This document shows positions 44,231 through 53,780 of a DNA stretch of 64,000 bases, one piece after another (the stretch's first letter is position 1; each line of letters starts with the position of its first letter). A program made the translations under genes and the position numbers. Source of the DNA: an uncultured Clostridia bacterium (GTDB lineage Bacteria > Bacillota > Clostridia > TANB77 > CAG-508). A model generated the notes under the pieces. The model searched no databases, was not told the DNA's origin, and saw only the letters and a program-made list of their open reading frames with translations. The stretch covers positions 33,802 through 97,801 of the forward strand of contig CAKOYB010000005.1 of assembly GCA_934130435.1 (NCBI GenBank), written 5' to 3'.

Positions 44231-46465
44231 ATGGATTTTAAACAATGGAATGGATTCAAAAAATCAAACTGGTCAGAAGATATTGATGTAAGAACTTTTA
44301 TTCAAGATAACTACACACCTTATACAGGTGATGATACATTTTTAGCTTCTGCAACAGAAAAAACAAAAAAACTATGGAAAAAAGTTTTAGATTTATATAA
44401 AAAAGAAAAGGAAAATGGTGGAGTATTAGATATTGATACAAAAACAATTTCAACTATTACAAGTCATGCACCTGGTTATATCGAAAAAGACTTGGAAGAA
44501 ATTGTAGGTCTTCAAACTGATGCTCCTTTAAAAAGAGCTATTATGCCTTTTGGAGGAATTAGAATTGTTGAAAAATCATGTGAAGCATATGGAAGAAAAG
44601 TTGACCCTGAATTAGACAAGATATTTCATACAATAAGAAAAACTCATAATGATGGAGTTTTTAGTGCATATACTCCAGATGTAAGAGCTGCAAGAAGTTC
44701 TCATCTGCTTACTGGACTTCCTGATGGATATGGTCGTGGTAGAATTATTGGTGACTACAGACGTATTGCACTTTATGGTGTTGATTATTTAATAGAAAGA
44801 AAGAAAAGTAATTTAAAATACTTTGATCCTGACTGCTTTGATGAAAATACAATTCGTGAGCGTGAAGAACTTTCAGAGCAAATAAAAGCTCTAGAAGAGT
44901 TAAAAGCTATGGCTCTAAGCTATGGATTTGATATATCACTTCCTGCTGCAACAGCTAAAGAAGCTATTCAATGGACTTATTTTGGATATTTAGGTGCTAT
45001 AAAAGAACAAAATGGTGCAGCAATGAGCCTTGGAAGAGTATCTACTTTCTTAGATATTTATATTGAAAGAGATTTAAAAAATGGTACTTTAACAGAAATT
45101 GAAGCACAAGAATTAATTGACCATTTTGTTATGAAATTAAGAATGGTTAGATTTTTAAGAACACCTGAATATGATGAATTATTCAGTGGTGATCCAGTTT
45201 GGGTTACAGAATCAATTGGTGGTATGGGAATAGATGGAAGAACATTAGTTACTAAAAATTCTTTTAGATTTCTTCATACTTTATCAACTCTTGGACCTGC
45301 TCCAGAACCAAACTTAACAGTTCTTTGGTCAACTAGATTACCTGAAGGCTTTAAAAGATTTACTACAGCTTTATCTATAAAGACTTCTTCTATACAATAT
45401 GAAAATGATGATTTAATGAGAAATTTCTGGGGTGACGATTATGGAATAGCTTGTTGCGTTTCTGCTATGAGAATTGGAAAACAAATGCAATTCTTTGGTG
45501 CTAGATGTAATCTTGCAAAAACTCTTTTATATGCAATAAATGGTGGTAAAGATGAATTAACTGGAAAACAAGTTGCTCCTAAATTTGAAAGAATAACTTC
45601 AGAATATCTAAATTATGATGAAGTTATAGAGAAATTTGAGAACATGATGGATTATGTCTCTAGAATATACATTAAAGCATTAAACACAATTCATTACATG
45701 CATGATAAATATTCTTACGAAAAATTAGAAATGGCTTTGCATGATAAAGATGTATTTAGAACAATGGCTTGTGGTATTGCTGGTCTTTCAGTTGTTGCCG
45801 ATTCTTTAAGTGCTATAAAATATGCTAAGGTAAAAACTATTAGAAATGAAGAAGGATTAGTTGTAGACTATGAAATAGAAGGTGATTTTCCTAAGTTTGG
45901 AAATGATGATGATAGAGTAGATAATATTGCAATATATCTTGTTAGAACATTTATTAATAAGTTAAAAAGACATCAGACATATCGTAATGCAAAAACAACC
46001 ATGTCTATTTTAACTATTACTTCTAATGTAGTTTATGGAAAAAATACAGGTAATACTCCTGACGGTAGAAAATCTGGAGAACCATTTGGTCCAGGAGCAA
46101 ACCCAATGCATGGAAGAGATATTAATGGTTCTTTAGCTGTTTTAAACTCTATATCAAAATTGCCTTATCACTATTCTGAAGATGGTATATCATATACATT
46201 TGCAATAACACCAAAAGCATTAGGAAAAGATGATAACATTAGAATTAATAACTTAATAAGTATGATGGATGGTTTCTTCTCTAAGATGGGACATCACTTA
46301 AATATAAATGTTTTTGATAGACAATTACTACTTGATGCAATGGAACATCCAGAAAAATATCCTCAACTTACAATAAGAGTATCTGGATATGCTGTTAACT
46401 TTACAAAATTAACAAGAGAACAACAATTAGATGTTATTAATAGAACAATTCAAGAAAAAATATAG
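44231..46465 (+). CDS. pflB: Formate C-acetyltransferase (pyruvate formate-lyase)
   Basis: 744 residues, the usual PflB length. It splits pyruvate plus CoA to acetyl-CoA and formate under anaerobic conditions. The active-site Cys pair is in GIACCVSAM and the glycyl-radical loop is RVSGYAVNF near the C-terminus. TPDGRKSGEPFGPGANPMHGRD is also typical. The activase gene follows after 18 bases. A possible promoter is TTTACT (44160-44165) with TATAAT (44184-44189), 18 bases apart. The GGA ribosome site is 13 bases from the ATG, longer than usual. Confidence 0.96.
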   Translation: MDFKQWNGFKKSNWSEDIDVRTFIQDNYTPYTGDDTFLASATEKTKKLWKKVLDLYKKEKENGGVLDIDTKTISTITSHAPGYIEKDLEEIVGLQTDAPLKRAIMPFGGIRIVEKSCEAYGRKVDPELDKIFHTIRKTHNDGVFSAYTPDVRAARSSHLLTGLPDGYGRGRIIGDYRRIALYGVDYLIERKKSNLKYFDPDCFDENTIREREELSEQIKALEELKAMALSYGFDISLPAATAKEAIQWTYFGYLGAIKEQNGAAMSLGRVSTFLDIYIERDLKNGTLTEIEAQELIDHFVMKLRMVRFLRTPEYDELFSGDPVWVTESIGGMGIDGRTLVTKNSFRFLHTLSTLGPAPEPNLTVLWSTRLPEGFKRFTTALSIKTSSIQYENDDLMRNFWGDDYGIACCVSAMRIGKQMQFFGARCNLAKTLLYAINGGKDELTGKQVAPKFERITSEYLNYDEVIEKFENMMDYVSRIYIKALNTIHYMHDKYSYEKLEMALHDKDVFRTMACGIAGLSVVADSLSAIKYAKVKTIRNEEGLVVDYEIEGDFPKFGNDDDRVDNIAIYLVRTFINKLKRHQTYRNAKTTMSILTITSNVVYGKNTGNTPDGRKSGEPFGPGANPMHGRDINGSLAVLNSISKLPYHYSEDGISYTFAITPKALGKDDNIRINNLISMMDGFFSKMGHHLNINVFDRQLLLDAMEHPEKYPQLTIRVSGYAVNFTKLTREQQLDVINRTIQEKI

Positions 46466-46483
46466 TATTTTCAAGGAGAAATA

Positions 46484-47209
46484 ATGAATAAGCAAAACTA
46501 TGCAAAAATACATTCAATTGAAACTTTTGGAACAGTTGATGGACCTGGAATAAGATTTGTAATATTCTTTCAAGGTTGCAACTTAAAATGTAAATACTGT
46601 CACAATCGAGATACTTGGGATATTAATGGTGGAAAATATATAAGTGTTGATGAATTATTAACAAAAATACTAAGATATAAAGAATACTTTGATGCTTCAG
46701 GAGGTGGCGTAACTGTTACTGGCGGTGAGCCACTTCTTCAAGCAAAATTTATTATTGCCCTATTCAAAAAATTAAAAGAATATTCAATTAATACTGCAAT
46801 AGATACTTCTGGTATTATAGGAATTACTGATGATATAAAAGAATTATTAAATTATACTGATTTAGTTTTGCTAGATATAAAACATATAGACTCAGAAAAA
46901 TGTAAGAACCTTGTTGGTTTTGGTAATGAAAATGAACTTAAATTTGCAAAATATTTAAGTGATAATAATATTCCTGTATGGATAAGGCAAGTTATTGTTC
47001 CTGGCATTACAGATAATGAAGAAGATTTAAAAAAACTTAAATTATTTTTGGCATCTCTAAAAAATGTCAAAAAAGTAGAACTCCTTCCATATCATAATAT
47101 GGGAAAGTATAAATGGGAAGATTTAGGATTCGAGTATGAGCTTTCAGATATTAGAGTAGCTAATGATGACGATATAGCTAAAGCAAAGAAGATTTTAGAA
47201 ATCCAATAA
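46484..47209 (+). CDS. pflA: Pyruvate formate-lyase activating enzyme
   Basis: 241 residues. A radical-SAM enzyme that makes the glycyl radical on PflB. FFQGCNLKCKYCHNRDTW carries the C-x3-C-x2-C cluster ligands, and GGGVTVTGGEPLLQ the SAM-binding GGE motif. AAGGAG precedes the ATG. It follows pflB by 18 bases and is followed by a cation transporter gene after a short gap. Confidence 0.96.
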   Translation: MNKQNYAKIHSIETFGTVDGPGIRFVIFFQGCNLKCKYCHNRDTWDINGGKYISVDELLTKILRYKEYFDASGGGVTVTGGEPLLQAKFIIALFKKLKEYSINTAIDTSGIIGITDDIKELLNYTDLVLLDIKHIDSEKCKNLVGFGNENELKFAKYLSDNNIPVWIRQVIVPGITDNEEDLKKLKLFLASLKNVKKVELLPYHNMGKYKWEDLGFEYELSDIRVANDDDIAKAKKILEIQ

Positions 47210-47225
47210 ATTTATGGAGGACTTT

Positions 47226-48083
47226 ATGGATAGGTTTCAAAATACAAAAAAAGCAAGTTTATTTGGTTTATTTGGAAATTTTTTTCTATTAATAATAAAA
47301 TTCTTAATAGGTTTAACTTGTAGATCTCAAGCTATGATTGCTGATGCAGCAAATAGTTTGGGTGATATTTTTGCTTCTTGTATGACTTTTATTGGGAATA
47401 AAATAGCAAGTGAACCAAGCGATGAAACTCATAATTTTGGTCATGGTAAAGCAGAATATTTATTTTCACTTTTTATAAGCATTTCGATGATGTTATTCTC
47501 TACAAAGATTTTTTATGATTCTGTAAAATCTTTAATTTTTCAAGATAAGTTTACATTTTCATGGCTTTTGTTATTAGTTTGTATTATTACCATAATTGTA
47601 AAACTATTTTTATTCTTTTATACAAGAAAATTGTACAAAGAATATGGTCATTTACTTTTAAAATCAAATATGTTAGATCATAGAAACGATTGTATCTTAA
47701 CTTTATTTACTTTAGTTTCAATATTATTAAGTTTTACTGGTATATATTGGTTTGATGGAGTAGTGGGTATCGGTATTTCCTCTTGGATTTTTTATTCTGG
47801 AATTAAGATTTTTATAGAAAGTTTTAATGTTTTAATGGATATGTCTATAGACTCAAATACTCAAGAAATAATTTTAGACTTGGTACATGCAGATAGTAAT
47901 ATAAAAAAAGTTGATAAAATTTATTCTTCTCCAATTGGTGATCAGTACATAATAACTTTAACAATCTATGTTGATGGAAATATTTCAACATTTGAAAGTC
48001 ATAAAATTGCAGATGCGTTAGAGAAAAACATAGAAGCAATTGATAAAATTTCTAAAGCAATTATCCATGTAAACCCTATTTAA
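47226..48083 (+). CDS. Cation diffusion facilitator (CDF) transporter
   Basis: About 285 residues with six membrane spans and a C-terminal cytoplasmic domain (about 205-285). The metal site is shown by MIADAANSLGDIF in span 2 and HNFGHGKAEY after it, with DHRNDCILT in span 5. CDF proteins expel Zn, Mn or Fe/Co in exchange for protons; the first-site ligand set (Asp, His/Asn) does not settle the metal. GGAGG is correctly placed for ATG 47226; the ATG at 47214 overlaps it. It lies close after pflA and may share its transcript. Confidence 0.9.
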   Translation: MDRFQNTKKASLFGLFGNFFLLIIKFLIGLTCRSQAMIADAANSLGDIFASCMTFIGNKIASEPSDETHNFGHGKAEYLFSLFISISMMLFSTKIFYDSVKSLIFQDKFTFSWLLLLVCIITIIVKLFLFFYTRKLYKEYGHLLLKSNMLDHRNDCILTLFTLVSILLSFTGIYWFDGVVGIGISSWIFYSGIKIFIESFNVLMDMSIDSNTQEIILDLVHADSNIKKVDKIYSSPIGDQYIITLTIYVDGNISTFESHKIADALEKNIEAIDKISKAIIHVNPI

Positions 48084-48100
48084 TTACATGTATTTTAAAG

Positions 48101-48127
48101 TGTAGAATTCAAATTTTAAATTCTACA
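48101..48127. terminator. Terminator between the CDF gene and yraN
   Basis: Arms TGTAGAATT and AATTCTACA (9 bp) are followed by TTTTTTGA on the plus strand. It overlaps the last codons of convergent yraN. Confidence 0.7.
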
Positions 48128-48468
48128 TTTTTTGAATGTTTTATAGTTATTTTATTTTGAATATAAATTTCAATAACATCAAATCTAATAAATTCTTTTT
48201 CTAAGTTTCGCTTAAAAATATAATAACTAGCCGATTTATAAATGTGCTTTTGTTTATAATTATCTACTGCATTTATTCCTTCTCCAAATTTATGGTTACT
48301 TCTGGTTTTCACTTCTATAAAAACTAATTCTTCTTTATCTATTGCTATAATATCTATTTCCCCTTGTTTACATTCAAAATTTCTTTCTATTATTTTAAAA
48401 TTATTTTTTTCTAAAAACTTACAAGCAATATCTTCTCCAATTTTTCCAATATCGTTACTGTTACTCAT
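48109..48468 (-). CDS. yraN: UPF0102 nuclease-like protein YraN
   Basis: 119 residues with the PD-(D/E)xK-like fold motifs of the family: IGEDIACKFLEKN, CKQGEIDIIAID and LVFIEVKTRSNHKFG. Its substrate is not firmly established; it is often encoded beside dprA or rnhB, as here. It overlaps the end of dprA by eight bases, so the genes are coupled. Confidence 0.92.
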   Translation of the reverse strand: MSNSNDIGKIGEDIACKFLEKNNFKIIERNFECKQGEIDIIAIDKEELVFIEVKTRSNHKFGEGINAVDNYKQKHIYKSASYYIFKRNLEKEFIRFDVIEIYIQNKITIKHSKNVEFKI

Positions 48469-49330
48469 TACTATCTCCTATTTTAATGTATTCATTAGAA
48501 TTAATTTGTTTTATAACTCCATCAAGTTCAAGCATAAGTAAATCTTCGGATAGTTTCCCAATATTAGTTTTTGTTTGTTTTGACAAACTATTAATATTAA
48601 CTGCTTTATTTTCTTCAAACAGATTAATTAAATAATTGTACTTTTCATCTATTATTTTTTTATAATTGCTATCTTCCTTAATATTCAAGTTTCTAAGTAT
48701 ATCTTCACTACTTATTGTAAGCTTAGCTCCATTTTGTATTAGTAAATTTGTTCCCATTCCATTTGTTGAATCTATGTTACTCGGAATACAATATACTTCC
48801 TTTTTTTGTTCTTTTGCATATCTTGCTGTTATAGTACTTCCACTTCTTTTTCCTGCTTCTACAAGTAATACTCCATCTGCTAATCCACTTATTATTCTAT
48901 TTCTTTTAGGAAAGTTTGTATTTTTTGTTTCTTGTTCATTTGAATATTCACTTATAGCAAGTCCTCCATTTTTTATTATTTGTAGTAGAAATTCTCTGTT
49001 TTCTGGAGGATATATATCTTTAAGTCCTCCTCCTAAAACTGCTATAGTTTTGCCTTTGTATTTTATTGCTTCCATATGTGCTGCTATATCAATTCCAACT
49101 GCTAATCCACTTATTATACAAACATTTTGTTTTGAAAGTTCTTTTGCAAATTTAGAAGCAACTATTCTTCCATATTCACTACATGCTCTTGATCCAACTA
49201 TAGCAATTATTGTTTTTTCTAATAGACTAATATTTCCTAAGCAATATAGTTTCTTTGGTGCTCCACTTATATTCAATAATTTTTTGGGATAATTTTTATC
49301 TTTAATAGTAATTTCTTGTATTTCTTTCAT
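48461..49330 (-). CDS. dprA: DNA processing protein DprA
   Basis: 289 residues. DprA loads RecA on incoming single-stranded DNA during transformation. The Rossmann domain shows AIVGSRACSEYGR, SGLAVGIDIAAHMEA, AVLGGGLKDIYPPEN, PKRNRIISGLADG and EAGKRSGSTITARYA. The short C-terminal winged helix (about 235-285) is present. It lies directly after comM (three-base gap) and overlaps yraN. Confidence 0.94.
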   Translation of the reverse strand: MKEIQEITIKDKNYPKKLLNISGAPKKLYCLGNISLLEKTIIAIVGSRACSEYGRIVASKFAKELSKQNVCIISGLAVGIDIAAHMEAIKYKGKTIAVLGGGLKDIYPPENREFLLQIIKNGGLAISEYSNEQETKNTNFPKRNRIISGLADGVLLVEAGKRSGSTITARYAKEQKKEVYCIPSNIDSTNGMGTNLLIQNGAKLTISSEDILRNLNIKEDSNYKKIIDEKYNYLINLFEENKAVNINSLSKQTKTNIGKLSEDLLMLELDGVIKQINSNEYIKIGDSNE

Positions 49331-49333
49331 GTT

Positions 49334-50870
49334 CTAATTTTTCCAATACTTTCTATCTAAATTTCTATATTGAATAGCTTCTGCAATATGTTCAACTCTA
49401 ATTTCTTCCTTTTCATCTAAGTCTGCTATTGTCCTAGCAACTTTTAGTATTCTTCCATATGCTCTAGCACTTAGCCCTAGTTTTTCAAATGAACTCTTTA
49501 AAATTTTTCTGCTTTCTTCATCAATTTTGCAATATTTTTCTATAAGTGATGGAGTAAGTTCTGCATTGGAGAATATTCCATTTTCCTTATATCTTTCTCT
49601 TTGTATTTTTCTTGCGTTATTTACCCTTTTTCTTATTTCTTCAGATGTTTCAACTTTTTCATCTGAATCTAACTTTTGATATTTTATTGGCGTTACCTCA
49701 ATTTGTATATCAATTCTATCTAATAATGGTCCACTAATTTTTCCCATATATTTTGTTATTGAGTCTTGAGAGCATGTACATTCTCTATCCTTTGATCCAT
49801 AATAACCACAGCTGCATGGATTCATTGATGCTATTAGCATAAAATTACAAGGATAAGATAGTGTTGCATTAACTCTACTAATGGTAACTTTTCCATCTTC
49901 TAATGGTCCTCTTAACACTTCTAATGTCTTTTTATTAAATTCAGGGAGCTCATCTAGAAATAATACACCAAAATGTGCTAAACTTATTTCTCCTGGTTTT
50001 GGTATTCTACCTCCTCCAACTAAAGAAGTGCCAGAAACTGTATGATGTGGAGCTCTAAATGGCCTTGTTGTGATAATTGGTATATTCTTTGGCAAATTTC
50101 CAGCAATACTATGTATTTTAGTAACTTCTAAGCTCTCTTCAAAACTTAAATCTGGTAAAATTGTAGGTATTCTTTTAGCTATCATTGTTTTTCCAGATCC
50201 GTGGGCTTCCTATCATAAGGCAGTTGTGTCCTCCTGCTGCAGCAACTTCTATTGCTCTTTTAATGTTTTCTTGCCCCTTAACTTCTGAAAAATCTATATT
50301 GTATTTTTTAGAATTATTAAAGAAAAGTTCTAAATCTACTTTCTCTTTTTCTATAATCTTTTTTCTATTTAAATATGATACAACATCTAGTAAATTCTCT
50401 ACACCAATAACTTCAATTCCATCAACCACTGCTGCCTCTTTTGCATTTCTTTTTGGTAATATAATTTTATTAAATCCTAGTTTCTTTGCTTCAATACACA
50501 TTGGTAAAATTCCGTTTAATTTATTAAGTTTTCCATCAAGTGAAAGCTCACCAATAAAAACTATTTTGTCTAATTCATTGCAATTAATTAATTCTAAGTC
50601 TATTAATATACCAATTGCAATTGGCAAGTCAAAAAAAGAACCTTCCTTTTTAGTGTCTGCTGGTGCAAGATTAATTACAATCTTTCTGCTGAACAATTCA
50701 AAGCCAGAGTTCCTTATTGCTGTTTTTACTCTCTCTTTTGACTCTTTAACACTTGCATCTGGTAATCCTACGGTTTCCCATGAGGGTAAGCCAGAGGAAA
50801 CATCTACTTGAACTTCTACTTTATATCCTTCCAGCCCATTTAAAGACATACTATTAACAATAGATAACAC
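49334..50870 (-). CDS. comM: ComM/YifB-family Mg-chelatase-like AAA protein (frameshifted in the Walker A motif)
   Basis: Together about 512 residues. The N-terminal part starts at GTG 50870 (GGGAGG upstream) and shows the ComM domain up to GHNCLMIGSP. An extra base near 50201 then shifts the frame. The remainder reads SGKTMIAKRIPTILPDL, then HTVSGTSLVGGG, ELPEFNKKTLEVLRGPLEDGK, NPCSCGYYG and GRILKVARTIADL. Removing one base restores GSPGSGKT exactly. ComM is a hexameric helicase for branch migration in transformation. It could be a pseudogene or a sequence error. Confidence 0.85.
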
Positions 50871-50962
50871 TTTATTATCTACCTCCCTTGTTTTATTTAA
50901 TTTTTTAAAAAATGTGAAATAAAAAGAATTAAAAATAATTGATTAAAATTTAATAAAGAAAA

Positions 50963-51124
50963 CTACAAATTATTAATTTTATTTAAGAGATCTTTAGGAA
51001 AATTAATCGTAGTATCAAATTCTTCTATTGTCTTTTTTATGCATAAATCATACATTTTTTCTTTTTGATTAATTCCATTAAAATTTGTATTAAATTTATT
51101 GTTATAACTAATAATTTTTATCAT
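50963..51124 (-). CDS. Small hypothetical protein, 53 residues
   Basis: ATG at 51124 is preceded by GGAGGAG at the right distance. The protein is soluble, with an Asn-rich first half and a helical second half (KKTIEEFDTT, FPKDLLNKINN). I know no family. Apart from this ORF, the 50871-51335 gap holds the 40-bp repeat (51205-51244) and the DUF2207 terminator. Confidence 0.55.
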   Translation of the reverse strand: MIKIISYNNKFNTNFNGINQKEKMYDLCIKKTIEEFDTTINFPKDLLNKINNL

Positions 51125-51204
51125 TTTCTCCTCCATTGAATATTATTCTATAATTAATGTAAAATATTGTCAACAGTTTTATTTGATTTTTTATTAAGCT
51201 AAGC

Positions 51205-51244
51205 AACTTAAGTCACTTTTTGTTCTCGCCAATTTAAGTTTCCG
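51205..51244 (+). repeat. 40-bp intergenic repeat, copy 2
   Basis: AACTTAAGTC, then TTGTTCTCGCCAATTTAAG and TTTCCG. It matches the minus-strand copy at 6286-6325 with several substitutions. Confidence 0.55.
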
Positions 51245-51277
51245 GATAAAATGTTTATACCATTATATATAATATAA

Positions 51278-51312
51278 AAGACTATATATTTCTTATAAAA
51301 ATATATAGTCTT
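51278..51312 (-). terminator. Terminator of the DUF2207 gene
   Basis: A 13-bp stem (AAGACTATATATT / AATATATAGTCTT) with a short loop is followed on the minus strand by TTATATT. Confidence 0.75.
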
Positions 51313-51335
51313 ATGACATACTTATTTTCTAAAAT

Positions 51336-53639
51336 TTAAAAATTAGTAAACATTAGGCTTAGAAACGGCCTCCGCCACCTCCACCGGCCTCCGCCGCCAC
51401 CTCCGAAGGATGAACCTCCACCAAATCCTCCACTAGAAGAACTTGATGATTCTGCATAAATCGTACTATTGGCTGTTGATATAGAGCTGTTAACCGCTCT
51501 ATTAATTGTTCTTGTTAAATTGTGGTTCATGTTGCTTATTAAATACATATCCATGAATAAGTTATCATCATATTCGTTTATATTGGCAATTTTAAGTTTC
51601 ATAGCTTCCTGGACCTTATCTGCGCATCCAAGAACAGTTGCTGTAACCATATATTTTTCCCATAGTTTAACTTCTGGAAGTTCTTTTTCGTCAAATTTGC
51701 TAAAATCCTTTAGAAATCTTTTATGTGCCATCCATTTTGAATATTCTAATGCACCATTTGGTGTTCTCTTTTTAAAGGTTAGTGTAATAAACAATAGTGT
51801 AATAAATATAAATAAACAGATTAATACATATATAATATTAAATCTTCCACTATTAGCTTTTCCTAATGAAACACTTGGAGTTAGAATCATCATATATATA
51901 AACATTATTATTAAATAAAATATTTTTAGTACTTTTCCTTTACTCTTTTCAAAATATTCTTTTGATTTACTTTCTTTTATTGCTTCATCTCTAAAGTTAT
52001 CAATTGAATTAATTATACTCCTTGCTTTGCTTTCACTTTTTTTGCCATAATTCTTCAGTTCATTTAAATTGCACTTTCCACTTTTTCCTACTTTTTTAAA
52101 TAGCAATTTTAATATTTCATTTTCAGCATTTGTTCCACTATAGTTTTCTACTACCAATATAAGAACTACATCTTTTTTGTTTTTTGAATTAAGTACTTCT
52201 TCTATTTTTATTATATTTCTAGCTATTAAGTCTAGAATTGTTGCTGATACACTTAAATTAGTTATCTTTCCTTTTATCAAATATTCAATAACATAAGGAG
52301 CATCATCAGTTGGAAAATCTCTATAATATTTTTGTCCAAACGCATTTTTATATTTTATTTTTTTAATCAAGTCTTTTCCACATATAATAATCCCAATTAT
52401 TCCTAACATAATTGCCCCAAGCGTACTAGCTGTGCGTATTTTTTTTTCTTTTCTAGTTAGTTCGTTTTTATATGTTTCCAATTGTTTGTTATAATTTTTT
52501 TTATATTCTTCATCAAATCCATACCCTATTTCTTTTTCAATCGATTTAATATCTCTTGAAAGTGTTGAGTAACTATCATTCATATCTAAATAGCTTATTC
52601 TGCTTTCTATGCTATTTTTCCATTTTGTATTTACTACATCTTTTAACTTATAAATTTCATTTAGCAAGTCATCTTTTTCGTCTATATTACTTGGCAAATT
52701 CTTTACATTTTCTAAAGCTCTATTATAAGCATACATACTTGGAGATTCCTTTAGTTGAATTACATAGCTACTTGCTGTATTTATTTTTTCAAGTTTATTT
52801 TTTTCTCTTTGTGCATTTGCCTGGTCTGCTTGTGATGCCTCATATTTTAAAATGTTTTCTTTTCCATTCACTCCAGATTTCTTGGTTGCCAATGGAACTA
52901 ATTTTTTGTTAAACATTATTCTTACAGTTTCTGCTTGGTACGGATCTACATTTCTATCCTTAAAACTTAATGTTTTTTTATCAACAATTGCATTAACTCC
53001 AGATAAAGGGCCATGCGTCCAAATTCTTACATCTTTATCTTCTTCTGGTAAATGAATTAGCACTTGGAAATCTGCAATTATTTCCTCATATACACTTCCC
53101 ATAACATTCCAATATAGTTCTGCAATATCATTATGAACTACAACTGCATTTTTTATTGTATATTCCATATAAAAAACTTTATTTCTTGTAGATGGGCAAT
53201 AAACTTTAAAGTTTGCGCCATAATCTGATATTGTTAATTCATATTTTCCATAAGCTCCAGAAGAAGCACTTGTAACTTCAGTATACATTTTTTCAATTTT
53301 ACTTATATCATCTATTGTTTTAAAGTTCTCTTCGGATATATCTCCTATTTTAATATTAGTAATTTCACTACCATCATATATATCTGTATTTCCGGTAAAA
53401 TTACTGTAAATTCCACTAAATTTATTAGCATATTTATTTCTAAATTCAATATTTCTTCGTCTTCCATTATACTCGCCAGAAAGAACAGCTGCTTCCTTAA
53501 CCGTAATGGAACCATCAGTATTTATTTTTATGTCTTGATATAATTTTTGAGTGGTTTCTGTTGCACAAACTGTGTTTTTTAATAAAAACAAGCTAATTAC
53601 AACTAATATTAGCATTATTATTCTTTTATGTAGCTTCAT
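51336..53639 (-). CDS. DUF2207 membrane protein (C-terminal frameshift)
   Basis: 767 residues as read. A signal peptide (about 1-27) is followed by the extracellular DUF2207 domain with EAAVLSGEYNGRRRNIEF, then a coiled coil (about 260-400). Two to three spans (about 405-425, 570-625) flank a cytoplasmic winged-helix-like region. The Ser/Gly-rich tail has GGFGGGSSFGGGGGG, as usual in this family. One extra base near 51386 makes it run on as RWRWRRPFL instead of GGGGRF then stop at 51359. The function is unknown. GGGGG precedes the ATG. Confidence 0.85.
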   Translation of the reverse strand: MKLHKRIIMLILVVISLFLLKNTVCATETTQKLYQDIKINTDGSITVKEAAVLSGEYNGRRRNIEFRNKYANKFSGIYSNFTGNTDIYDGSEITNIKIGDISEENFKTIDDISKIEKMYTEVTSASSGAYGKYELTISDYGANFKVYCPSTRNKVFYMEYTIKNAVVVHNDIAELYWNVMGSVYEEIIADFQVLIHLPEEDKDVRIWTHGPLSGVNAIVDKKTLSFKDRNVDPYQAETVRIMFNKKLVPLATKKSGVNGKENILKYEASQADQANAQREKNKLEKINTASSYVIQLKESPSMYAYNRALENVKNLPSNIDEKDDLLNEIYKLKDVVNTKWKNSIESRISYLDMNDSYSTLSRDIKSIEKEIGYGFDEEYKKNYNKQLETYKNELTRKEKKIRTASTLGAIMLGIIGIIICGKDLIKKIKYKNAFGQKYYRDFPTDDAPYVIEYLIKGKITNLSVSATILDLIARNIIKIEEVLNSKNKKDVVLILVVENYSGTNAENEILKLLFKKVGKSGKCNLNELKNYGKKSESKARSIINSIDNFRDEAIKESKSKEYFEKSKGKVLKIFYLIIMFIYMMILTPSVSLGKANSGRFNIIYVLICLFIFITLLFITLTFKKRTPNGALEYSKWMAHKRFLKDFSKFDEKELPEVKLWEKYMVTATVLGCADKVQEAMKLKIANINEYDDNLFMDMYLISNMNHNLTRTINRAVNSSISTANSTIYAESSSSSSGGFGGGSSFGGGGGGRWRWRRPFLSLMFTNF

Positions 53640-53717
53640 TATTATCCCCCTTTATATTTTATACTTTGAATTTTAAAAAATAATTACAAATTACAAACTA
53701 AATATATCATATGCATA

Positions 53718-53748
53718 AAAAAAATGCCATTAAAAATGACATTTTTTT
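53718..53748 (-). terminator. Terminator after pilin-like gene C
   Basis: Arms AAAAAAATGCCAT and ATGACATTTTTTT form a 13-bp stem with one G-U pair and run into T7-8 on the minus strand, about 35 bases after the stop. Confidence 0.75.
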
Positions 53749-53780
53749 ATATCTTTTTATTAAATATAAGTATCCACTTA

